Below are positions 1 to 8,951 of a stretch of 64,000 bases of DNA, piece by piece (the first letter of the stretch is position 1; the number at the start of each line of letters is the position of its first letter). The position numbers and the translations under genes were made by a program. A model generated the notes under the pieces. It was not told the origin of the DNA. It made no database searches and saw nothing but the letters and a program-made list of their open reading frames with translations. Source of the DNA: Litchfieldia alkalitelluris (GTDB lineage: Bacteria; Bacillota; Bacilli; Bacillales; Salisediminibacteriaceae); assembly GCF_002153425.1 (NCBI RefSeq), contig NZ_KZ119600.1, forward strand, positions 217,072 through 281,071, given 5' to 3'.

Positions 1-761
<761 letters not shown>

Positions 762-844
762 ATTTTAAATCTTCTTTAAGTCTTATCAATCCAATATGTT
801 ATCTAGTTTTGAGAGGACAATTCATTTTGTTTTATCTCAATCAA

Positions 845-960
845 GTCCAGTGACGATAGCGGAGAGGTCACACCCGTTCCCATGCCGAACACGGTAGTTA
901 AGCTCTCCAGCGCCGATGATAGTTGGGGTTCACCCCTGTGAAAGTAGGACGTTGCTGGGC
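845..960 (+). rRNA. 5S ribosomal RNA
   Basis: This is a complete 5S gene of about 116 bases. Its ends GTCCAGTGAC and GTTGCTGGGC pair along ten positions to make helix I, which fixes both boundaries. The interior has the conserved CACACCCGTTCCCATGCCGA and GAAAGTAGGACG. It is the last gene of the rrn operon and a terminator follows within a few bases. A decayed second copy of its 3' half lies at 1462-1535. Confidence 0.96.
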
Positions 961-963
961 AGA

Positions 964-996
964 TAAAGACATTCTCAATAGAGGGTGTCTTTTTTG
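964..996 (+). terminator. rrn operon terminator
   Basis: AAAGACATTCTC and GAGGGTGTCTTT pair through 12 positions (two G-U pairs) around a short AATA loop, followed by a run of T. It sits directly after the 5S gene. The same hairpin is duplicated at 1540-1573. Confidence 0.9.
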
Positions 997-1013
997 TGTT
1001 TTAAATGATGTGA

Positions 1014-1274
1014 TGATTTTTTGTGTAAGGTACTCGCTTTCCGCGGGCGGCTGGTAAGCCTCCTCCAAATTTCGCCTAAGTACTTGCCCACGTCCTGTGG
1101 GCAACGGCGTAATGTCGGCGTCCTGCCTCCTGCATCTGCAGGGTCTTACCCCTGCCTTTGATCCCGCAGGAACGAGCATAAACATCACGAGTATGCTGCG
1201 AGTTGTCTCGACGGACACACTACGAAGCATTTGCTCGTAGAGGAAGAGACAGGTGTACCTTACACAAAAAATCA
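1014..1274. repeat. MITE-like palindromic intergenic repeat, copy 1
   Basis: The element is bounded by a perfect 19-bp inverted repeat: TGATTTTTTGTGTAAGGTA at 1014-1032 and its exact complement at 1256-1274. The core contains CTCGCTTTCCGCGGGCGG, GGTAAGCCTCCTC and AGGGTCTTACCCCTGCCTTT. The same core occurs in reverse orientation at 9175-9301, and a related form is at 7098-7223. No coding sequence is convincing inside. Small size, terminal inverted repeats and several copies fit a non-autonomous mobile or structured intergenic repeat. Part of the copy (about 1070-1130 and 1180-1250) has no counterpart in the 9.2-kb copy. Confidence 0.75.
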
Positions 1275-1461
1275 ATGTTTATAATTAAATTAACTTACAC
1301 CGAAAGGTGTATCTCGAAAATAAGTTAAATTTATTATACGAGGGAATTGAGGAGCAAGAAGGTCAAGGAAACAAGGGAGAGAGACTCGGAATGGGCTATG
1401 CCCATGAGAATCGAACGAGTGCAGTTGACGCAGAGATTCGTAGGTCATCGATTCCCGCAGT

Positions 1462-1535
1462 CCGAACACGGTAGATAAGCTCGAGCGCCGATGATAGTTG
1501 GGGTTTACCCCTGTGAAAGTAGGACGTTGCTGGGC
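1462..1535 (+). pseudogene. Truncated 5S rRNA duplicate
   Basis: From CCGAACACGG to GTTGCTGGGC this repeats the 3' two thirds of the 5S gene at 845-960. It has a T-to-A change (GTAGATAAGC) and a small deletion (GCTCGAGCGCC against GCTCTCCAGCGCC). The 5' strand of helix I is absent, so it cannot fold as 5S rRNA. The duplication continues through a copy of the terminator (1540-1573) and into the start of a second repeat element, so 5S end, terminator and repeat were copied together. Confidence 0.88.
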
Positions 1536-1589
1536 AGATAAAGACATTCTCAATAGAGGGTGTCTTTTTTTGTGTTTTAAATGATGTGA

Positions 1590-1785
1590 TGATTTTTTGT
1601 GTAAGGTACTCGCTTTCACTTAAGGTATTTGTGCGATATCTGCTCATTCTTTGCAGTGGGCAATGCTTCAGGTCTTAGGTTATTTCAGCGTTAATTCGTC
1701 GACTATGTGGCGAGTTGTCTCGACGGATAAGATTCTTAGCTTATACTCGTAGAGGAAGAGACAGGTTTACCTTACGCAAAAATTA
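1590..1785. repeat. MITE-like repeat, decayed copy 2
   Basis: The left end (1590-1608) is identical to the 19-bp end of copy 1. The right end (about 1768-1785, TACCTTACGCAAAAATTA) is degenerate. It shares GCGAGTTGTCTCGACGGA and CTCGTAGAGGAAGAGACAGG with copy 1, but most of the core between them has been replaced by unrelated sequence. It forms the tail of the tandem duplication that includes the 5S fragment. Confidence 0.7.
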
Positions 1786-1796
1786 CTACTATAAGT

Positions 1797-2432
1797 AAAA
1801 TGTGGACTGAAACCTATGATAAATCAAACTTGAGTCCTCATTTTCAAAGAATGAGGACTGAAACTCATGATAACTAATATTTGAGTCCTCATTTTCCAAG
1901 AATGTGGACTAAAACCTATGATAAATCAATCTTGAGTCCTCATTTTCCAAGAATGTGGACTGAAACTCATGATAAATCAAATTTGAGTCCTCATTTTCCA
2001 AGAATGTGGACTGAAACTCATTAGAAATCAAATTTGAGTCTTCATTTTCCCAGAATGAGGACTGAAACCATCGAGAACTCATATTTGAGTCTTCATTTTC
2101 CCATAATGAAGACTGAACTCCATGAGAAATCAGGTTTGAGTCTTCATTTTCCCAGAATGAAGACTGAAATCCATGAAAACACAGATTTGAGTCTTCATTT
2201 TCTCAGAATGGAGACTGAAACTCATGAGAAATCAGGTTTGAGTCCACATTTTCAAAGAATGTGGACTGAAACTCATGAGGAATCAAAATTGAGTCTTCAT
2301 TTTCCAAGAATGAAGACTGAAACTCATGAGAACTCAAATTTGAGTCCACATTTTCCAAGAATGGAGACTGAACTGCACGAGAAATTAGATTTGAGTCTGC
2401 ATTTCCACAATATCAAGATTCAAGTACTATAG
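1797..2432. repeat. 51-bp tandem hairpin array 1 (about 12 units)
   Basis: Units start at 1831 and recur every 51 bases to 2392. Each has a hairpin of the form AGTCCTCATT, then a 7-base loop, then AATGAGGACT, followed by a spacer of about 20 bases (GAAACTCATGAGAAATCAAA type). The stem varies between units (TCCTCA, TCCACA, TCTTCA) and in several units both arms change together. Because 51 is a multiple of three, a frame stays open (2034-2432), but there is no ribosome binding site and I do not regard it as coding. Two other arrays in the window have the same period with different sequence. Confidence 0.88.
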
Positions 2433-2445
2433 GGGGAGATTTAAA

Positions 2446-2480
2446 GAAAGGCACCGAATCATTGAATATTCGTGCCTTTC
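2446..2480 (-). terminator. Hairpin, probable former terminator of the 4.0-9.0 kb cassette
   Basis: GAAAGGCAC and GTGCCTTTC pair, extended by GAAT/ATTC after a bulged C. Read on the minus strand it is followed by TTTAAAT. The insertion sequence at 2528-4036 now separates it from the amidohydrolase stop at 4046, so before insertion it would have lain about 60 bases downstream of that gene. Confidence 0.55.
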
Positions 2481-2527
2481 TATTGCCCTCTAATATTTTT
2501 TTCCAAAAAAGCTAGCTAATTAAAATT

Positions 2528-4036
2528 GGCTCCTCGCTATTTTGTATGGAATACTAGATATTCTGATAGATTACAAGGTTATCATTTGTATCAGCTTAGC
2601 TAGTATTTCAAACCTGAAATTGCCAGTCAAGGAAAGCACTTGACAGCCAATTTCAGGTTTGAACATTAGTGGTTAGCTGACACAAGGACAAATATTAGCC
2701 ATGAGGCTGAACCTCTAAGTCAAACTTATTTGCTGTCGCATAAATCATGGCGATAAAGTTTGATACAGATCTGTACCCTCTTGCTTTTCGTTTCGATGCT
2801 TGAACAAGACTATTGATACCTTCAAGTAGACCATTGGTTATCTTAGAAACAAAATAACGTAGGATGCCACCTTCATGTTTTTTAAGTGATTTAGCTAAAT
2901 GAACCATCGGTTCCAAACGAGACCTTATTGCCCATTGGTACCATTCATCAAAATACCAACCCGCAAAAGCAGGGGAAGCAGTCCACATTATTTGTAGTGT
3001 TGTTTTTAGTCGATAAGCTTTAGCCGTTTTTAAATGGCCGTCCTTCAGTTTCAGTAGGTTATCTTTTTGCGTATCATTTAGATTCTTTTCGTTTTTCAGC
3101 CAAAGGTATCGTGTCTTTTTGAGGAGTGGTTCCTCACGCTGTTCTTGTCTGCGAACTTGATCCACGGCTTCATTAACCATCTTCATGACATGGAATTTAT
3201 CAAAGGTAATTTCAGCATTTGGAAATGTCTCTTCAATGCCTTTAATAAAAGCTGGAGACATATCACAACAGCACTCTTTAATGGATTCTGCTTGTGCACC
3301 TTTGCTTTCTAGAAGTTCCTTGAATGTTTTTATTACTGAAGCATCCTTTCCTTCAGTGGCAAAGATAACACGTTTTGTATCGACATCCACAAATAGTGTC
3401 ACGTAGTTGTGGCCTCGTTTACTAGAGGTTTCATCAATAGCAATTCGCTTAACGTTTGTAAGATCAATTTCATCCATATGTCTATCGACATAATAATGAA
3501 AGACACGCCAAAGTCGAGTGTCATGTTCTTTTACCTTACGAGAAACAGCAGCTACCGGCATTTCTTTCATGAGTTGCATGACTTCAGCTTCGAAGAACTA
3601 TGTAAAGCTTGAACGAGGACGGGACCAATCAACCACAACGGTACGTATTTTACTGCATAGACTACACTTTACCCGTGGCATCTCTGCATGAAGATGAGTT
3701 TCATATTGCCAAAAGTTCATATGTCTCCAAGTTCTCTCTTCTGGTAATCGATCATAGATCGACGTATGAGAGGAACCACAATGGGGACAAATAAACTGAG
3801 CATTACGTTTATAATCTAGATAAATATGGAGCTTTTCTTCTTCTTGGTCCAGTTCATACCCTGTGACATACCATGGATCTTCAATTTTAAGAGCAGCTTG
3901 AAACACACTATATTCTTGTTCAAAACCTTTGTTCATTATTCATTCACCTCTGGTCATAGATTCATAGTCTTTATATCCAGTATGGTCAATGAATCTTAAA
4001 TCTAGTCTTTCATTTCATATTAAATAGCGAGGAAGC
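2528..4036 (-). mobile_element. ISL3-family insertion sequence with 8-bp target duplication
   Basis: The terminal inverted repeats are GGCTCCTCGCTATTT at 2528 and, on the other strand, GCTTCCTCGCTATTT ending at 4036. The 8-bp direct repeat TTAAAATT flanks it at 2520-2527 and 4037-4044. An 8-bp duplication, a length of about 1.5 kb and the transposase type fit the ISL3 family. The intact duplication suggests a fairly recent insertion. It landed immediately downstream of the stop codon of the amidohydrolase gene and leaves that gene whole. Confidence 0.92.
2695..3936 (-). pseudogene. ISL3-family transposase interrupted by one TAG codon
   Basis: The first 112 codons (3936 down to 3601) encode the zinc-finger end typical of ISL3 transposases (CPHCGS and CSLC pairs). 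A TAG at 3598-3600 then interrupts the frame. The same frame continues as FFEAEVMQLMKEMP and runs to 2695 with the DDE-type catalytic domain (AIDETSSKRGHNYVT, CCCDMSPAFIKG, and ITNGLLEGINSL near the end). No frameshift is needed; changing one base (TAG to TTG, Leu) would restore a product of about 413 residues, close to family length. As written it is a pseudogene or an amber-truncated gene, so the copy is probably immobile without suppression or a trans source. Confidence 0.9.
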
Positions 4037-4045
4037 TTAAAATTT

Positions 4046-4900
4046 CTATTGTGCTGTTTTTCTAGTTGTAGGGTAATCGTCAACTAAGCTTGAAAAAACA
4101 TGATAAAGTCTATTCTTAATATCTCTCATTCTTAATAAATCAACTTCAGTAGGGTGGATAGAAGTAAGATTAGAAGCAGGTAAATACATTTTTCTATTAA
4201 TCTCTATTTGGATCCATGGAATTCTTCCACGCGTACCATGAAACCTCGTAATATAGCCACCTTTAAATGGGTTATTAATCTCTACTAGAGGTAGACCATC
4301 TGTTGAAATATGGCTAAAAGTAGATTCTATTAATATCTTAAGTTTTTGGAGGAGCTCTGCTGGCGCAGTTACCTGAAGACCTCCAAGGAAATGACCTGTT
4401 CTCGAGCCCCCATTACTTATACAAAACATGGGCCGCTTCTCCCAATGGGCACTTTTTGTTGCAGGACCAACATCGAGCATAGTATGGCAATCAATCCCTA
4501 AAACAACTTTAGGATCAATGGCTGCTGCCCCTAACTTGTAATGGTATCTATCATAGTATTTTAAAAATAGTTGGTTTGTTTCTGATTGTGTGAGACGCCC
4601 ATTTGTTGAATTCCATACTTGCTTCCCAGAGACAGTTAGCATTTTTACAACGCCATCTGGGTTACCCGGTGGAGTGTCTTGTTTGTCACGGTTCATATCA
4701 ACGACGATTCTTGCGATATTTGTAAAAATATATTTTTCAACATCGTCTTTATAGTGATATAAGTGTTGTGACCAAGTATCGGAATCCATTAAGATATCAT
4801 GATTCGTCACTAAACATTTTTTTCGTAATGGCTGTGGAACCATCAGTCCCCCGTGGGGGACTGATATAACAATGGGTAGTTTTCGCTCCACTATAATCAT
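4046..4900 (-). CDS. N-formylglutamate amidohydrolase family protein
   Basis: This is a 284-residue protein of the N-formylglutamate amidohydrolase (FGase) fold, a zinc-dependent hydrolase family that cleaves N-acyl amino acids. The family marks are visible: SVPHGG near residue 14, VDMNRDKQDTPPG, GIDCHTM near 137 (likely metal binding) and INNPFKGGYITRFHG. No signal peptide is present, so it should be cytoplasmic. Its ATG overlaps the stop of the upstream ligase gene by one base (TAATG), which points to translational coupling and a shared pathway. I infer hydrolysis of a product or by-product of that ligase, not histidine degradation, because no hut genes are nearby. The ISL3 element begins nine bases beyond the stop codon. 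Confidence 0.85.
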   Translation of the reverse strand: MIIVERKLPIVISVPHGGLMVPQPLRKKCLVTNHDILMDSDTWSQHLYHYKDDVEKYIFTNIARIVVDMNRDKQDTPPGNPDGVVKMLTVSGKQVWNSTNGRLTQSETNQLFLKYYDRYHYKLGAAAIDPKVVLGIDCHTMLDVGPATKSAHWEKRPMFCISNGGSRTGHFLGGLQVTAPAELLQKLKILIESTFSHISTDGLPLVEINNPFKGGYITRFHGTRGRIPWIQIEINRKMYLPASNLTSIHPTEVDLLRMRDIKNRLYHVFSSLVDDYPTTRKTAQ

Positions 4901-7047
4901 TACTCTTGGTCCATTAAATACAACGCTAGCAAGAGGGATCGTTCAATTAACTCCCTACGGTGGATTGCCTCGTTTGGCGTGTATAATCCTTTACTTGCTG
5001 GTGCAAAACCACAAATGACAGAGACTTCAGACGTAACTTCCCCAGCTGCAGTTGAAAGAAGACTTGATTCTGAGCCAAATGGAATATTCCAATCTTTGCT
5101 CAGTTGACGCAGTTTTTTCGTGATAGGATTATTCTTCTTTTTAAGCAGTGGAGGACGATCCTCTATTTTTTCGACATACGTAATCATACCTTCACTAGAA
5201 TTGGTTTTAAAAGTATTGCGAATTTGGTCTTCCACATTGTCAGCAAGTGCTTCATCTATATAAGTGACAGTAATTGTTGCATTCACTCGGTGTGGAAGTA
5301 GGACACTGTGTCTTTCGGAATGGACGTCTTGCAATGCTACTGTAAGTTTTTTTGCATCACTACTAATTTCTTTAAGCTTCTCGGCTTTTTGAATAAAGTA
5401 GCTTAATACATCAAGCTGTTTATGTTTTCCAACTCGTTGTGGATCTCCTTCCACAATTACACTGAATTTCTTTGATCCTCGACGTTGCTCCGAAATTTTC
5501 CCATTCAAAAATCCAGGTTGAAGGACGATAACTTCTTTAGCAAGCCTTGAAGCCTTATATAGCATGTCACTACTGTAACGCATCCCACGACCTTCGTCTG
5601 AGTAGAAGAAAATACCCACCTTTTTTTTCTGAAGGAGTTTGTGATCTTTCAATGCACTTAAAGCGCTTAGTATAGTGACTAAGCCACCGCGGCTAGCTGC
5701 AACCCCTTCTCCAAAAATCCATTCTTGCTCTGTACGGAATGGGATTGGGAATCCAGATCTTTCACCTGGAACGTCGATTGGAACGACTAAGAGGGTACCG
5801 TCCTTAAAGCCTGCTTTTGTTTCCCAAGTCCAGGCTGATCTTCTGTTAGTAAAGTCCTCAGACCGTTTTAAGTTAAGCTTCTTCAAGCGGTCATCTAATT
5901 TTTTTCTCACGGCATTTAATCCTACTGGATCCTCTGTACGGCTTGATAAGTTAGTCCAGGCCTTTAAGTCACTCTCAATTTTGTCACGTTTGTTCGTAAT
6001 GGAATTAAAGACTTCTTTATTTTTCTCACTACCGTCGCCACTATTATTATCTAGGAAGTATGGTCCAAAGTAACGCTCACATGTTATGTCGATAATGCGG
6101 TTCATTAAGTCAGCGTATGATAAGCCCATTTTTTCTGCAGCAAAAACGAAGGATCCATCTGCACCTAAGCTTGCCATAGAGTTTACCTCAAGGATATATG
6201 GGTTACCATCTTTATCTATGCGAAAATCTACTCGAGCACTGTCGTAGCAACCGAGTGCGTTAAATGTGTCTATTGCTAATTGCTGCACCCTTTGTGTCTG
6301 TTCTTCCGATAATGGGGCAGGGCAGACTTTTTCAACCGTACGACCACTCTTATTTTTCTTATCTTCGTAAGTAAAGATCTGTTCTCCTTCGCCGAAAACA
6401 AGCTCTACTGGAGGGAGTGCCTGCACTGGATTATTTCCTAATAATCCTACGTTCACTTCTCGGCCATCGATATATTCCTCCACGAGTGTTGGAGAATGAA
6501 AAGTTTCGTATATCGTTTGTACCCCTTCGCGAAGTTCAGCTTCATTATGAACGATTCTCAAACCAAACGAGACTGCTTCATCTTTCGGTTTCACAATTAA
6601 TGGATATTGAAGAGACGGATCTGCTGGTGAGTCAGGATTGTCCATTACTGTGAATTTAGGTGTAGGAAGGCCTTTCTGGATCAAGATCATTTTTGTAACT
6701 ACTTTATCTAAAGCTAACGCATGGGTTTCTGGTCCAGACCCTACGTAAGGGACGCCGATCATTTCCAATATACCTGGTACATGCATATAGCGTCCTTTCC
6801 CTTGAATACCGTAGCTCAAGTTAAACACAAGGCCAGGGCGTTCACCAGAGACGACCGATGGCATAAACTCTTCTAGCTTGGAAATGATATTTTTATCACC
6901 TTCGAATGTTTTCACTTGATGTCCGCCAGCAACGAGGCCATCTTTTATATTACGAATTGTCTCAAGACCATATTTTTCACGATTTAATGTTCCGAACAGG
7001 TTAATAACAGCTTTACTTTCACGATTATAAACAATAGCTATTTTCAT
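4900..7047 (-). CDS. ATP-grasp (Ddl-like) ligase fused to an M20-like domain
   Basis: This 715-residue protein joins two domains. Residues 1-330 form a D-Ala-D-Ala-ligase-like ATP-grasp domain (ALDKVVTKMILIQKGLPTP at 112-130, IVKPKDEAVSFG at 151-162, metal ligands D274 in ARVDF, E287 and N289 in LEVNS). The Ddl substrate motif NTxPG is replaced by NSMAS, so the amino-acid substrate is probably different. Residues 410-715 follow the M20 metallopeptidase pattern but lack the ligands: GHxDVVP reads VVPIDVPG (423-428), the Asp of GRGxxDxKGG is Ser in GEGVAASRGG, DEExG reads DEGRG (484-488), and the C-terminal His is Tyr/Thr in GLYTPNEAI. I infer a carboxylate-amine ligase with a non-catalytic M20-like domain. 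The ATG at 7047 has a GAGGAAGTG ribosome binding site. The next gene overlaps it by one base. Confidence 0.82.
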   Translation of the reverse strand: MKIAIVYNRESKAVINLFGTLNREKYGLETIRNIKDGLVAGGHQVKTFEGDKNIISKLEEFMPSVVSGERPGLVFNLSYGIQGKGRYMHVPGILEMIGVPYVGSGPETHALALDKVVTKMILIQKGLPTPKFTVMDNPDSPADPSLQYPLIVKPKDEAVSFGLRIVHNEAELREGVQTIYETFHSPTLVEEYIDGREVNVGLLGNNPVQALPPVELVFGEGEQIFTYEDKKNKSGRTVEKVCPAPLSEEQTQRVQQLAIDTFNALGCYDSARVDFRIDKDGNPYILEVNSMASLGADGSFVFAAEKMGLSYADLMNRIIDITCERYFGPYFLDNNSGDGSEKNKEVFNSITNKRDKIESDLKAWTNLSSRTEDPVGLNAVRKKLDDRLKKLNLKRSEDFTNRRSAWTWETKAGFKDGTLLVVPIDVPGERSGFPIPFRTEQEWIFGEGVAASRGGLVTILSALSALKDHKLLQKKKVGIFFYSDEGRGMRYSSDMLYKASRLAKEVIVLQPGFLNGKISEQRRGSKKFSVIVEGDPQRVGKHKQLDVLSYFIQKAEKLKEISSDAKKLTVALQDVHSERHSVLLPHRVNATITVTYIDEALADNVEDQIRNTFKTNSSEGMITYVEKIEDRPPLLKKKNNPITKKLRQLSKDWNIPFGSESSLLSTAAGEVTSEVSVICGFAPASKGLYTPNEAIHRRELIERSLLLALYLMDQE

Positions 7048-7097
7048 TGTTTTTCACTTCCTCATTTATTTGATTGTGTTTCCCTAAAAATAGAATT

Positions 7098-7223
7098 GTT
7101 GATGAGACTTGCGCAAACTCGCTTTCCGTAGAGAAGCCGACAAGCTGCTTCGAGCTACGCTCTGCAGGGTCTTGCCCTGCCTTCCTTTTCCACAGGAGTC
7201 TCGTTTGCTCCAGTCTCATCAAC
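7098..7223. repeat. Palindromic intergenic repeat between ggt-like and ligase genes
   Basis: A perfect 12-bp terminal inverted repeat, GTTGATGAGACT at 7098-7109 and its complement at 7212-7223, encloses a core with CTCGCTTTCCG, CTGCAGGGTCTTGCCCTGCC and CAGGAGTCTCGTTTG. The core resembles the elements at 1014-1274 and 9175-9301, but the terminal repeats are different. It occupies most of the 293-base gap upstream of the ligase gene and would be transcribed if the three minus-strand genes are one operon. Confidence 0.75.
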
Positions 7224-7340
7224 TATCCATAAATAAGGAGTTTTGAATATTGGTGCACTAACAAATCAATATTGTTTCTTTTTCATTTGCCTCGGTCCTA
7301 TAAAAACTATTCAAAAAACAATAATATCGTTTAAGGTAGT

Positions 7341-8951
7341 CTATCCATTAATAAAAGTAGGTCCTATAGCTGTGCCGTCTCTTCTTGGGTCAGCTACACC
7401 AAGAAAAGGTTCGTGGCTGTTCTGTGAGATTTGTATTCCTTGGACACAGCCGAGATAAAAACTGTATGGCCCTCGATTTTTTAACTGGAAGCCAGTGCGG
7501 TGAAGGGCATCTAATACATCAGAGTTGAACCTCTTTTTTTCTATTTGAAGGTGTCCTGTGTCAGAGGAGTGAAATCTAGGTGCCCCAATGGCTTTATCCA
7601 ATGTTTCCCCTCGATCAACGACTCGTGTGATTACCTGTGCCAAAGTCGTTGATATACGGCTGCTCCCTGGACTCCCTAATAAAAACCGTGGCTGCCCGTT
7701 GTTAAATAATAAGACGGGTGCGACACTACTCCATGGTTTTGCCCCAGGTAACAGATAGTAAGGGTGCGTCATATTTTTATACTCAAAAGCACTCATATAA
7801 TTGTTATAGAAGAAGCCTAAGCCATCAGCTACCGTTTTACTTCCAAAGACTAGCTCAATAGATTGTGTGATGCCAACACAGTTCCCTTCTTTATCAACCA
7901 CAGATAAATGTGTTGTCTCCCCTGAATGTGGGGGAGGACTATATTTATCTTGCAAAGCGAATGTATATATTTCCTTTATTCTTTCAGATAGTTCTCGTCC
8001 GTACCCTTTATCGAGCATCATTTTATTAACTGTTTGTAAGTAGTAATCAGGGTGGATAGGAATCCGTTGTCTATTAATGAGAGCAAATCGGAATGCTAGG
8101 GCAAAAATTGATGCACCGATGGGATCTTCTGAGTTTAGTATTTCAGAAGGAAACCCTTCTAATGTATTTAATATTTGTACGAGAACTCTTCCTGCCCCAG
8201 GAGGAGGAAAAGTATAAATTTGATAATTTCGATACGTGCTTTCTAGTACTTCCCTTTCAATAGGCTGAGGAATTTGGCACAAGTCTGCCGCAGTAATTAA
8301 TCCTCCCCTATTTTCCATATCTTTAATGATTTGTTGACCGAGTGTTCCTACATAAAAATCGTGCCAGCCAGCCTGCGCCATTGTTTTCAAACATTCAGCT
8401 AATTCAGGTTGGCGAATCACATGTCCAACTGGAGCTGGAACATTATCTATAAAATAATTTTTGAGAACAGTAGGGTCTTTTCGAAGCTGCTGTTCTTCTT
8501 TTTTTATTAGTTTGTGTATTAAAGGTGTAGTGACAAAACCATTTTCAGCCGCAATAATAGCCGGCTCTAATATTTCAGCCAGCGATAGTTTTCCGTATTT
8601 CTCCTGCATATACCCGATTGTTGCCGGAGTAGAGGGCACAGTTGATGATGTTATTCCTAATTTAATGGGCTTTTCAGGTGTTTTCGTAGGCTGTACTTGA
8701 AACGGCGCCCTTGATGAACCATCTAACGCAAAAACTCGATTCGTTTCTTTTTGATAAATGAGAGCCATAGACTGTCCGCCAAGTCCAGAAGCCTGTGGTT
8801 CAGTAACCCCTAAGCAAATAGCGGCTGCTGCAGCTGCATCAAAGGCATTTCCACCTTTTTCAAGCATTTTCACTCCAGCGTCAGTGGCATATTTTGAGGC
8901 TGTGGAAACCATTCCTAAGCTATTTGTTGAACTGTTTATCCTTCGTTCCAT
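7341..8951 (-). CDS. Gamma-glutamyltransferase family protein, no signal peptide
   Basis: This 536-residue protein has the full gamma-glutamyltransferase layout. It starts with GNAFDAAAAAAICLGVTEPQASGLGGQ, the large-subunit signature, and has the autoprocessing and nucleophile motif GETTHLSVVDKEGN near residue 343, where the first Thr of TTHLS would become the new N-terminus. PGSSRISTT near the C-terminus matches the small-subunit glycine-rich loop. Most bacterial GGTs are exported; here the N-terminus (MERRINSSTNS) has no hydrophobic segment, so the enzyme should act inside the cell. It lies upstream of, and on the same strand as, the ligase and amidohydrolase genes, which suggests it transfers or removes an acyl group on a related small peptide. 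The ATG at 8951 follows GGGGATAGG. Confidence 0.88.
   Translation of the reverse strand: MERRINSSTNSLGMVSTASKYATDAGVKMLEKGGNAFDAAAAAAICLGVTEPQASGLGGQSMALIYQKETNRVFALDGSSRAPFQVQPTKTPEKPIKLGITSSTVPSTPATIGYMQEKYGKLSLAEILEPAIIAAENGFVTTPLIHKLIKKEEQQLRKDPTVLKNYFIDNVPAPVGHVIRQPELAECLKTMAQAGWHDFYVGTLGQQIIKDMENRGGLITAADLCQIPQPIEREVLESTYRNYQIYTFPPPGAGRVLVQILNTLEGFPSEILNSEDPIGASIFALAFRFALINRQRIPIHPDYYLQTVNKMMLDKGYGRELSERIKEIYTFALQDKYSPPPHSGETTHLSVVDKEGNCVGITQSIELVFGSKTVADGLGFFYNNYMSAFEYKNMTHPYYLLPGAKPWSSVAPVLLFNNGQPRFLLGSPGSSRISTTLAQVITRVVDRGETLDKAIGAPRFHSSDTGHLQIEKKRFNSDVLDALHRTGFQLKNRGPYSFYLGCVQGIQISQNSHEPFLGVADPRRDGTAIGPTFING

Noticed and set aside
898-1275. Open frame opposite the 5S gene and repeat
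   Set aside because: It is antisense to rRNA and a palindromic repeat; no coding evidence.
1797-2432. Possible CRISPR array
   Set aside because: Spacers between hairpins are nearly as conserved as the hairpins, the period is 51 bp, and no cas genes are nearby. The same holds for the arrays at 17344 and 21883.
2034-2432. 132-codon frame with 17-residue repeats
   Set aside because: It has no ribosome binding site, starts inside array 1, and is open only because the repeat unit is a multiple of three without stops.
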